Below are positions 13,201-25,200 of a stretch of 64,000 bases of DNA, piece after piece. Below the pieces are notes generated by a model that saw only the letters and a program-made list of their open reading frames with translations, was not told where the DNA came from and made no database searches. The DNA comes from Channa striata (Eukaryota; Chordata; Actinopteri; Anabantiformes; Channidae). The stretch covers positions 20,370,388 to 20,434,387 of the forward strand of contig CM065187.1 of the NCBI GenBank assembly GCA_033026295.1, read 5' to 3'. Numbering within the stretch: the first letter of the stretch is position 1; every line of letters starts with the position of its first letter. A program made the position numbers and the translations under genes.

Positions 13201-16200
13201 CAAACTTTTCAGATATTTATTTGTAAAAACAATTTGAAAAATAATCATCATTTTCTTTCCACAGTCATGTAACAAATTGTGTTGGTCTATCACTTAAAGT
13301 GCCAATACAATACATTTGCAGTTGTGTTTGTGATAAAATGTGGAACATTTTTAGGGGTATGAATACTATTGTAAGGCACTGTATGTAATGTGATATACAA
13401 TTTCAGTATTTTTATGCTGAGATATTGATTTATGCCTGTATGTTCTTCTATCTTTGAGGTGTCAAGTCAATGGGTATTTTACAGTGCAGATCAAAATTTT
13501 GTGTAAAGTTCAGATACAGAGTTTGAATTAAGTCATTGGATCTCTACTTTTATTTAGGTTTTTATAAGTTTATAAAGCAATATGATTTTGTACTACTCTC
13601 TGGGGTGTTTTAAGTTTTGTTTATGCTGAAACTGAATGTAGGTCATCAGAAGGAACAAAAATTACATAACTCAGCATAATTTGAGAAGTTACTACAGTAA
13701 AGTTAGTACAGTATCAGATTTATTATGTGTATTTTTAACAGACTATCTACATTTACAATGCAGAACTGAATTTACCTGTTCAAGTAATGGAAATAATAAT
13801 GACAATGCTTTGTTTAAAAATGTTAACAGTACTATCAATCTAATGTTTAAAAGTTTGGCATGATAGAGATTATATTTCCTCACCAAAGTTGATTTTCTTT
13901 ATTGTTGTCCTTCATTGTTTCAGGCATGGCAGAAGGCCCGCAGTGATGGCTGGGAAAGATCCTTCTGTGAAAAGAATTTCCTATCCCAGGCCACTATGGA
14001 CATGACACTTGGCATGAGGACACAGCTGTTGGGACAGCTCCGTGCAATTGGTCTGTTACACTTTTTTTTTTTAAACCATTTTTACTCTAGTGGGTTTGAC
14101 CTAACAGCATTTGGTTGTGTATTATGCTTGCCCTGTTGACAAATCAACAGTTAAGATGTAACCAGTAGACTACATTTAAAGATGTAATATGTGGTACATT
14201 GTTTTGCAATTCTGCTTTTTACACAGATGTATTGCTAAATTAATTAAATTACTCTGACAAGCTGGGTATCAAACACTGATGTAAGGATGTGGAAAGTAAT
14301 TGAGAATGTCTAGAAATGCTTTCTCTAGTATTTCTAAAGGAAGACAGTCAACTGGAGCCAGGCATTTTTTCTCTCCACTTTCCACTCACCTAAACCAGTC
14401 AAAGCATATGGCCGCCTGCCTTGAGCCTGGTTCTGCTGGAGGTTTCTTGTGTTAAAGGAAGTTTTTGCTCTCCATTGTGTGCTGCTCAAGGGGGAATTCT
14501 TGGGCTTTCTCTACATATCTTAATCGTCTTGACTTTATTATGTAACGTGCCTTGAGATTACTTTATTGTGAAATGGGGCTATATAAATATATTTGAAATT
14601 GAGCAAACATATAGCCATCCATCAGTCGCTCAGACATTGACATTTTTAGTTACAATAGTTTTTGTTGAATTATTATGAAGACTAACATTTGAAATTATCT
14701 GTTTTTTCACCAGGTTTTGTGCGGGCTCGTGGAGACAGTGACATTCGTGATGTGAATGTGAACTCTGAAAATTGGGCCATGGTTAAAGCAGCCCTGGTTG
14801 CAGGCATGTATCCAAACCTGGTACATGTCGACCAGGAGACCTCCTCGATTTCCAGTAGCAGGGAGAAGAAGATCCACTTTCATCCCACTTCTGTTTTGAG
14901 CCAGTTCCAGTCCAAAGAGGTAGGAATACAAAAGTCATGACAGAGTCAACTCTGTCTTTCAATACTACTGCACTTTATTGATCAGTGTGGGAATAATCTA
15001 GATGTTACAGCACCTGATCTAATACGATAACATTCAAACATGCTTGGTTGAGGTAGGCAGATACTTTTGAATTTAACAGGGAAGTGTTGAAACTGATGCG
15101 GGTACCTACTGCAAGCTAATGCAGAGTAGTCGAGAGCCTCCGGGGTACAGGAGGTCAAAACTGGATTTGCCATAAACTTTCAGAAGCAAATCATAGGGAG
15201 CTGGGGAGTGGAAGGCAGAGTAGTGGAGTTGTAAAGGACTATTTACATCTGAATAGCAGTTTAACCACCACGACTCACTCCAGCCTTTGATGAAACTTTT
15301 GAAATAAAAATCGCTTGTGATTGATCTGATAGCTATTGGTCAGTGATGTGTCTCTAAAAAAAGTGACTTGCCTGTCTTGTTAATCTGCCAGTATTAGTCA
15401 CACAGAAGAAAGGAAGATTATAATACAGGCTTGGTTAAACCCTTCCCTTACAATTATTACTATTAATAATAGTTAAACTGTGTATAATTAGTAGGCCTAT
15501 ATAAAAATACTGCAGTTACTGACTGAATATTTGTGTGATGTTATATTCATGTTGATTTCCTAAGGTATGTGCTTTATTAATGTGTAGGAGCTGTGTAACT
15601 ATAACATCCTCCTGACTGTGGCTCCACTATAAGCCCCCCTAAAAAGAACAATCATCCTAATCAGACAAAGTAATCTTAATGGCTCTTCAGTCCATTTCCC
15701 CACCTCATTTCTAGCAACTCTAACAGCCAGTGAGTTTTGCACAATGCCTTTTATGTTGGCACATCTTTTAAAGCCACTAATAAATAATGTCAACAAGGAG
15801 CCACTAAAGAACAATTAAATAAGTGTGTTACATGTAAGCCTACTAGTTTTAGAGTGCACCAAAAATGGTATATGTACACCCTTTCCTAATAATTGTATGG
15901 TAAAGCTGTTTAATAATCACCTCAGTCTAGAGCTTTTCAGTCTTATTCTATGATATTCATTCTACTTTCTAATATTGTAACATCATATCAGGTAGCATAC
16001 CAAGTCCTAAATGACACGTATTTGAGCTTTAAAGGTGTGTGTGTGTGTGTGTGTGTGTTTGTGCTATTTGGTAGCAACCTGATGTCATTTACAAGTGAGT
16101 GAGACTTAAATACGGTGGGTAGTCCTGCATGTTATATTGCTCTCTGGGACAGGACTGGATTTGTTTGAGTCACGTCAGCAAAACTCTGGTTCTGCTTCTT

Positions 16201-19200
16201 TGTGTGCTCAAAACAGATTTGTTACATAAAATAATACTTAAAATCAATAAACATACACTAAGAAACAATAACACTTAAATCTGTAAAGATAAAAGCCTCT
16301 CTTTGGTTGTCACTGTCTCTTAACAATAACACAACAAGGTTTGTAGTAACATTTAATCTCCAAACACAGTACAAATATAAGACTTTTAGATTTTTAATTC
16401 TGTGTTTTTGCTGTTTAGAACCGTGCAGCTAAGGCACAGATACTTCCCACAGATTGGCTGATCTATGATGAGATGAGTCGTGGCCACAGGATGGCCAATG
16501 TCCGATGCTGCTCTTTGGTGACCGCCATCACTGTGGCCTTGTTTGGAGGCTGTGCCAAGCAACACAGCTCTGCCCTCCTAGAACCTGCACTACTGAGAGA
16601 GACTGGTAAAGAAGTAAAAATGTTTACTATTACTGTTTTTCAAATTATTACTGGAACACTTAAGCCAGTTAAAATAAGTCTTATATATCCCACCATTATA
16701 CTAAAACTTATATATACAAAATCTTCTTAATTTATTGGGCGTTTTCAAGCTACTGTACAAATGTAGTCTTTATTTCCTTCAGACAGTCCACTGGATGAAG
16801 ACAGTGACAGTGAGACAGAGGAACTAGCTGAGATGATGGTAGATGACTGGCTCGTCTTCCAGCTGGACAAACAGGTGAGGAAACATTGCTATCAAAATCA
16901 AACTTTTAACCTTCGAGGTTGTTTGCCATGTCTAAACACAGATTGCAAGAGTTGAAAGCACCAGCATCTCCAGTGTTCTGTGGATGTACATTGGAACATT
17001 CAAATGCAGTCAACCTTATGGGTTGCTTCATCAGCCATTATTATAATATTAAGCCCACCTGTGCAATTTAATACAGTTCATCACTGTGTCTCTGCCATGA
17101 AAATATACAAGGTTATATTTCTAGGTTATAACTGAGGGTCTTTTACAACAAATAGAGTAAATGAATAGTTAGTTCGTTTAGTAGGTAGAGAAATAAACTA
17201 GCCTAAATTTCAAACTTACACGTTTTGCTTCTGCCTCTGCAGCTGACTGATCGGCCAGTCTGCTTTCATGTGTGTAGTATAGAATGTGAGTAACATTACA
17301 TTTGTTAATTGGTTTATACTGCTAGATGGCAAATTTGCAGGGTACATGATTAAGAAGCACTGTGTGTTACATGTCAATTATGACACACTCATTTTGAAAT
17401 ACATTTTTTTTCCCTCAAGCCTTAATATCGTGCACTCCAGTACATATACCCCTGAGTATATCTCTGAGCTGTTTTGGTCCAGAAGGTAACAGCCGCCTGT
17501 CTTAGGTTGTCTATTGAATACTCTTGGAGGCTAGCTTAAAATGAGGGCATCTAGATAACTGAGTCTGGCTGTCAGATAAACATAAGTCAGTTGCTTTTCC
17601 AGGGCTGATGGAAAGCTGGGGCATGCTGTAAGGGAGGCCCCAATAATGCACCACACACAACTACCCAGTTTTAAAACTTCTATTTAATAAAAGATAGTTG
17701 GCAAAGCAGGATGGGGATTTGGTAGGTCCTACAACTCACTAGATGGTGCTGTACTCTGAGAGAGAATACACGGCTGAGTAACTCAGCAATGACTTGTGGG
17801 ATTTGGAGTATAGAAGGAAGAAGATTTACTAAATGGAATGGAAAGAAGAGCAGAGTCTGAAGGAAAGGCAGGGGCTTATGGAAACGAGTGGAGCATGGTC
17901 TTGGCAGTGGAAATAAATTATTATGCTGCTGCAATGATGAATGACTTGACAAGTGGATAATACAGTGGTGGGGAATTCTCTGGGGAAAATGCAGTAGTCT
18001 GGATAATTAAGATATTGAGTGAATTGATAATAGAAATAGTGACTGCCCAATCCTTGACATGAGGAAAAAAAGCTCTGCGACTGTGGCACAGTAGTTAGCG
18101 CGGTTGTCCACCAATCTTACAGTTGATGGTTCGATCTCTGGATTCTCCAGTCACACATGTGAGACACACAGTGTCCTTGAGCAAGAGACTGAACCCCCCA
18201 CTTAGTTTCTCCCGGTGAGTTTTGGCCAGCTGCATAGCAGCTACCCCATCCGTGTATGAATGTGTGTGTGATTGTGAGTGTGAATGGTATATAAGGAGCA
18301 GTGTAAAGTGCTTTGAGTTCCAACATATAGAAAAGCGTTATATAAGTACAGGCTATTTTAAAACCCATTTGAATGATTAGTGATACAGCAGCAAGAACTC
18401 CCAACACCACAAGATGCTTAGAGACAAAGTTGGTCCTTCAACTCCAGACTCCCATTAAAAACTTTTGTGACATAAATATGAGCCAACATACACTACTACT
18501 AGAGCCATCCTTAGTACTTGAATAAATCCACAATTAGAATTTCTGAGCACTTAGTGAGCACTTGTCTGAACTTCGCATGAAAGAGTAGGTGGGCATTCAC
18601 TTGCCTTGGTTAAACATCTGCATAGCTATTAAAATAACATGGTAATGAAGGTCTGTGGTAATCATAGCTCTTTGCGGACAGTTGACAATACTTGTTATCA
18701 TTATGTTGTTCATATGGTCAGCAACAGAGAGAATCAAGAGTAAGCAAAAACTTACAGAACCAAAGTAGGTTGGCAGAGTCAATTCATAAATTTGGAAAAG
18801 TCAGAATCGTGGATGGGTGAAGAGTGAAAAAAAGGCAATGAAGATTAGAAAGTAGTGGGGAGAACACAGACAATCTGGCAGTTTGGTAAGAGAAATGAGG
18901 AGATACATAATCAAGAGAGTGATGGCAGGTGAAAGTGATTACCATTTATTAGTGAAGTGGCATGAACCTAAAGGGACCAAACAGGAAGTGACTGCAAAAT
19001 AAAAGCCTGAAGGGGCAGTGAAGTTAGCGACCCTGACACCTGTTGCCAAGGTTGGGCTTTTTGCGTTTTATTATATTTGTCTCACTTTTCTTCTTTCTTG
19101 TTACTTCTACTGTTTAATGCATGGAATTTTTTCTATCTTGCCTCATTGATTTTTTCTTGTGTTATTCTTACAAGCACGTTCATCTAAATATCTTACTGTT

Positions 19201-22200
19201 TATCTTGCCTTCAGGCTGCAGGAGCAGTGTGTGAACTCAGGCAAAAGTGGCAGAACTTGTTCATCAAGAGGATCCACTGTCCTTCAAAGCCCTGGACCCA
19301 ACAGGATAAAGTCACTCTCCAGACCCTGGTTTCTGTATGTTATATTTAGTTGATTTCTCTCTGTGGCTCTATGTTTTACTTAGTGTTACAGAAACAAAAA
19401 AAACATACACTAAAACCTAAATCTAATAACTCTACTACTTTTAAGACAAGGCTCAAAACTTTCCTCTTTGAAAAAGCTTATAGTTGGTTATAGTCATGCT
19501 GCTATAGGCTTAGACTGCTGGGGGACTCTGCACTGTGCTACTTTCCTCTTCTCTTCATTCTCTTCTCTCACCCCACATTTATAATGTCACCACTGTATGA
19601 CATTAATTCTGTATCTTCTTTTTCCCGTAGTCGTCTCTCTCCCTCTCTGTCCCCCTCTCTCTGTCCCTGTCTTCAGGTGTCCCCAGATTTGGCGCTGTGT
19701 GTCTTCCAGTGCGCAGCTAGTGGTCCTACTAACCTGCTCAATGTTTTGTTGTTAAAGGGAGTTTTTCCTCTCCACTGTTGCCAATAGCTGCTCATTGGGG
19801 ATTTGTTGGGTTTCCTCTAAATGTTTGTATAGTCTTGAGTTTATTATGTAAAGTGACTTAAGATGACTTTGTTGTAAATTGGCGCTATATAAATAAAGTT
19901 GAAATGAATTGAATTAATAATACCAGAGTAAGGTGTGAAAATTGTGTAATTTTCACGTTTTTCTGAATGAAAATTCACTGATATGTACAGTTACTTTAGA
20001 TGGTATGTATAAAATATATTTTGGACAGTGACACAGTTTTCATTATACTGGCTCTTTATGCCCATATAATGGAAATGAAACATGATTGGAACAGGAGACT
20101 GCCAGCTGTAGTTTAAAGTCTAAAAATATGGGATGTATGGTGTAAATTAAGATCCAAAGTTATTCTTGTACTCCCTCAGTGACTGTGTTGAAAGTGTGTT
20201 TTGCCAATTGAGTAGGCTCTAATTGCGCCAATTTACAACAAGGTCATCTCAAGGCACTTTACATAATAAAGTCAAGACTATACAAACATGTAGAGAAAAC
20301 CCAAAAATCCCCCTTGACCAAGCCATAGGCAACAGTGGAGAGGAAAAACTCCCTTTAACGGAAGAAACCACCAGCAGAACCAGGCTTAGGGTGGGCGGAC
20401 ATCTGCCTTGACCGGTTGGGGTGAGTGGAAAGTGGAGAGAGAAAAGAACAGAGCAGCAAAAGCAACAACAAAACATTGAGCAGGTTAATAGGACCAGTAG
20501 CTGCACACTGGAAGACACAGCGCCAAATCTGGGGACACCTGAGGACAGGGACAGAGAGGGAGAAAGATGACTACGGGACCAAGAAGACACAGAGTTAAGT
20601 CATACAGTGGGGACAACGGCTAAGGGTTTCAATGGCAAGGTGTGGGAACACACAGTGTTGTAGCAGTTTGTTGTGTATAGGACTGTGTGTGTGTCGACTG
20701 GTCGGGTGCCTACACTGACCTGTGTGCACTGCCAAAAGTGCCTACATTGGGCATCACAACAGAACCATAGAAGGGTGAAATAATGTGGCTTTTTTTTAAA
20801 TTTATTTCCATTATTCGAATTGCTGTGTGTGTCTGTGTCTGTGTGCACGCTGGTGGATTCAGTGTGATGCGTGGGGCATTGTTCTGCTGGTTCCTAATAG
20901 GTTGGTCCTAAATATCACAGCATACCTTCAGTGGTGTAGTCGAATCTATGCCTCGACAGCTCAGGGCTGATTTGAAAGCTAAAGTAGAGCCTACTCAATA
21001 TTAGGCAGGTGTTATTGCTGTTTAGGGAAATTACCTTTGTCTCTTGTTCTTTCCCTGTTCCTTCAGGTGCTTGCAGCAGAGGAACAGAGAACTGGCCTGC
21101 AGCAGCCCACAGGGATTGGCCAGCGTCCTCGGCCCATGTCATTAGAGGAGGGGCATCAGTCATCTGTGAAGAACTCCAAGGGCAGCCCCCAACTTAAAAC
21201 TTATGACAAGTAATAAGTAGTCTCAAAATTAATTAAGATTAAAAGTTTGGTACTTTTGCCTGGATTGCTTGTCATTTGTGCCACAGCAATGACATGCGAT
21301 TACAGTATAACTTTTTGTAAATGCCACCCAGCTTTTACTCAGCTGTTCAGCATATGACCTGCAACCTATTACTGAATTTATGTTAAGAAGACAATCCTGT
21401 GGTTAGGGTTTACTTTATTTGTAAAACTTGATTAATACTGAGTTCATATAATTTATGTATTTTCATACCAACTAGGTTGGAAATACTATATACATTAAAC
21501 TAATTTAAGTTTTGTTTTGATGTTTAGATTACATTTGATTGTTTATTTCTGAATGTATATTTCAAGTAGTAAATTTATCAAAATGTACAAATATGCATTA
21601 AATCTGAAGGTTAATGTGTAACATGCAGGACTGCTGTACAGGAATCCTGAATTTGACTGATTACTTAGAATCTAGTTTTGCTCTCAATTAGATCGTAATA
21701 TTCAGGCCTTTCAGGGACTTGTCCACGAAAATTTGTGATCAGGAGGAACTAAAAATCAAGCCACACAACCTGGGGTTCATGGATAAGACTCCACTGAAAA
21801 GTACTTTATAACGTGAAACCACTTAGAGACCTGAACTAAGTAACCTGGATAATGTTCTGATAGATTCAAATAGGAGATCATATGTAAAATTGCTTATTTG
21901 ATACAGGCACATACAGTATGTGGTTAGCATCTCTTGCATGGTTCTCTTCACATACTGTCCTGAAATGTACTAATATACAGAAGAAAATCAGAAATTAAAC
22001 AGTGTCTATTATGAAGCTGTGAAACAATTTCTTTTTGCAGTTAGGTATGCTGTAATATGACAATTTTACACTAGAGCACCATTTTACCTCTTCTCTGCAT
22101 CTTTTAGGATTCCAGCAGCATCAGGTGTGCTTCACATAAAACCAAGCAGCAGAGAGGAGCCCTCACTGCCCATAGGTCAGCTTTCTGATGATCCATGCAT

Positions 22201-25200
22201 CTCTAGTACTTCTTCCTGCTCTGTGACATCAGACAGTCTGTCAAGCAGCTCCTCTCCTTCCTCCTCAGGAAAGGTACTGTATACTGTCAACCAGGCACTG
22301 TTGATATCCTCAGTCTGCACATGTGAATACCATGGTTGTAACACAGCACACATTTTAAAGTTCATATGTACTATTCTTGTTTATTAAATATTTACTTTGA
22401 TTGAATCTTTTATTTGTAGATAAAATGAGACACGTGTGCTGTAACTGTTCTAACCTTAAGAATATGCAGTATGGTTATGACAACATGGCAGAATTAGCTA
22501 TTTTCAATTTGAAGGCAACAAAGCTTACACACTCACTTTTTCAGTGTTTATTATATTACTCACACCTATTCACTTTTTGTACATTTTACTGTTTACTTTT
22601 ACGTTGTATCTGCGTTCAGTAACCTATAAGGGCAAAGTACATATATGTCACTAAACAATTTAATTAAAAAATCAAAAACAGAATTATTTACACCTTACAT
22701 TTATAAGAGTTATCATAGCCTTTGCTGTAGCACTCAAAATAAGGTCAAGTACATCCGTTTTGCTTTAATTTTCTTTGAGATGAGTCTAAAACTGGATTAG
22801 TGTGCACCTGCTGGTGTGTGCACCTGTTAACAACAATGGCACCTTTTACTGTTTGGTGTGGCAGTACTTTTGCTTTTTTTTTTTTGTTATATGTAGTTAC
22901 ACTTACTGTGCATTAGTGCATGCTCCAAACAAATACAAGATTAAATATAAAAATTAAGAATTAAATCAATAAAGAAAATATTTAATAAAAAAAATATATT
23001 TTAATCTCTTTTCACTTTTCTCAGCTTTACATATGTGTATGTGTCCTGCAGTTTGGCATAACTAAAATTCTCATTGGCAGAGCATCTGCTAGCATGGACT
23101 GGTTTATATACTGAAAGCATGTCAAACAAGTAGGCTGGCAAAAACAGTGCTTTAAAACAAAAGAATTGTAGAAACAGTACAGAAGGTGAATGTGTAAGGA
23201 ATTTAAAACAGATGTAATGAGTTCCCTCTTTCTGTCAGGGCTCAGTCAGCAGAGTTCTGAATTACCTGCATTGTATTTTAGATATTAGAAATAAATAAAT
23301 AACTAAAGTAAAACCTGTAACAAATGTACAATGACGCAGACTGTTTTTTCCTCTAAAGCAAGAGTAATTCTGGAGGACTCCAGAAATGTTATTTGCTACT
23401 TCGTCCGCTGCTTGTGGAAGGTGCTATGGTGAATTGTTCAGAGTTTGGATAAACGTACTGTATTTAATTTTACTAACTTGAAGGTGGGACTACACCAAGG
23501 ATCGGCTTCGAGTCCCTTCTTGTTTGCTATGCTGATGGACAGGTTGACAGATGAGGTCAGACAGAAATCTCCCTGGAATGATGTTTGCAGATGATATTGT
23601 GATTTACAGTGACAGTAGAGAGCAGGTGGAGGAACAGTTGGAGAGGTGGAGGTTTGCTCTGGAAAGAAGAGGCATGAAAGTCAGTCGTAGTAAGACAGAA
23701 CACATGACTAAACGAGAGGGAGCAAGGTAGAAGTATGAGGCTACAGGGGCTGAGGTGAAGAAGGTGCAGGAGTTTAAGTACTTGGGGTCAACAGTTCAGT
23801 GTGATGGGGAGCGTGGAAAAGAGGTGAAGGCGGGTCAGAGTGGACTCAAAGGAAAGGTGTACAAGTGGGGGAGACCATCTCTGCTCTATGAGACAGTAGC
23901 AGTGAGAAAGAGACAAGAGGCAGAGATGGAAGCAGCAGAGATGAAGATGTTGAGGTTCTCCTTAGGAGTGACGAGGTTGGACGGAATAAGGAACGGGCAC
24001 GTCAGAGGGACAGCGCACGTTGCCTGCGTCAGAGAGACCAGAGTGAAATGGTTTGGACATGTGCAGAGGAGGGATAGTGAATATATTGGTAGAAGGATGT
24101 TGGAGATGGAGCTGCCAGGCAAGAGGGCGAGAGGACGACCAAGGAGGAGATATATGGATGTTCTAACAGAGGACATGAGGTTAGCTGCTGCCAGAGTGGA
24201 AGATGCCCAGGATAGAGTGAGATGGAAAAGGAGGATTTGCTGTGGCGACCCCTGATGGGAAAAGCCGAAAGAGAAGTAGATTTAATTTTACTAACTACTA
24301 AGTGAACTAAGAAAAGTCCAATAGAATGCTTTTGTGTGTGTGTGTGTCCATCCTTTAAACTATGTTATTATTTTTCTTCTCTTGTTCCCCCACAGGTTTT
24401 TAATCCTTTGTCCTCTCAAATGATTTCCTCTGTCCGATACTTCATCATGAAGAGCAGCAATGTCAGGAACATAGAAATATCTCAGCAAAAAGGTATCTGG
24501 TCAACCACACCGAGTAATGAGACCAAACTCACTAAGGCCTTCCTGGAGAATGATCTTATCATCCTCATCTTCTCTGTTCAGGGCTCTGGACAGTTCCAGG
24601 TAATTCAGACATATGTAAAAAGATTCTACACCGAAACATTAAGCAATCTATGATCAAATTTTAAGCCATGTGTGCTACAATCAGAATATAAAGAAGATAT
24701 TTTGTGCAAAATAAATAAGGATTTTTTATTTTTTTTATTTTTTATTTTACAGGGCTATGCTCGCATGGCATCAGGCATCAGTCAAGAGAGCTGCCAGGAC
24801 TGGGGCTTTATGGGTCTGGGAGGGGTTTTTAGTATAGAGTGGATTCATAAGGACAGTCTTCCCTTCCAGTGCACTCAACACATCCTCAACCCATGGAACG
24901 AAAACAAAAAGGTCCAGATCAGCAGGGATGGACAGGTGCAAAAACACAGTGTGCATATGGGCCTGCCTCATATCACAGATGCCGTTTCACTTCATAATTA
25001 AAGCAGTAACATACTGAGAAACACACAATATTAGGGGTATTATTACACTGTTTCAATGGTATTACTGCTCCCCGCACAAGAGTTCATCTAAATTAGTTAA
25101 TCAATAAAACACAGAACATTGTTGGCATCCTAGGTGAGTTTTTGTGTTGATAAGAGCGCACACCAAAAGCCACAAATATCAATAAACACATTTTTTTTTT

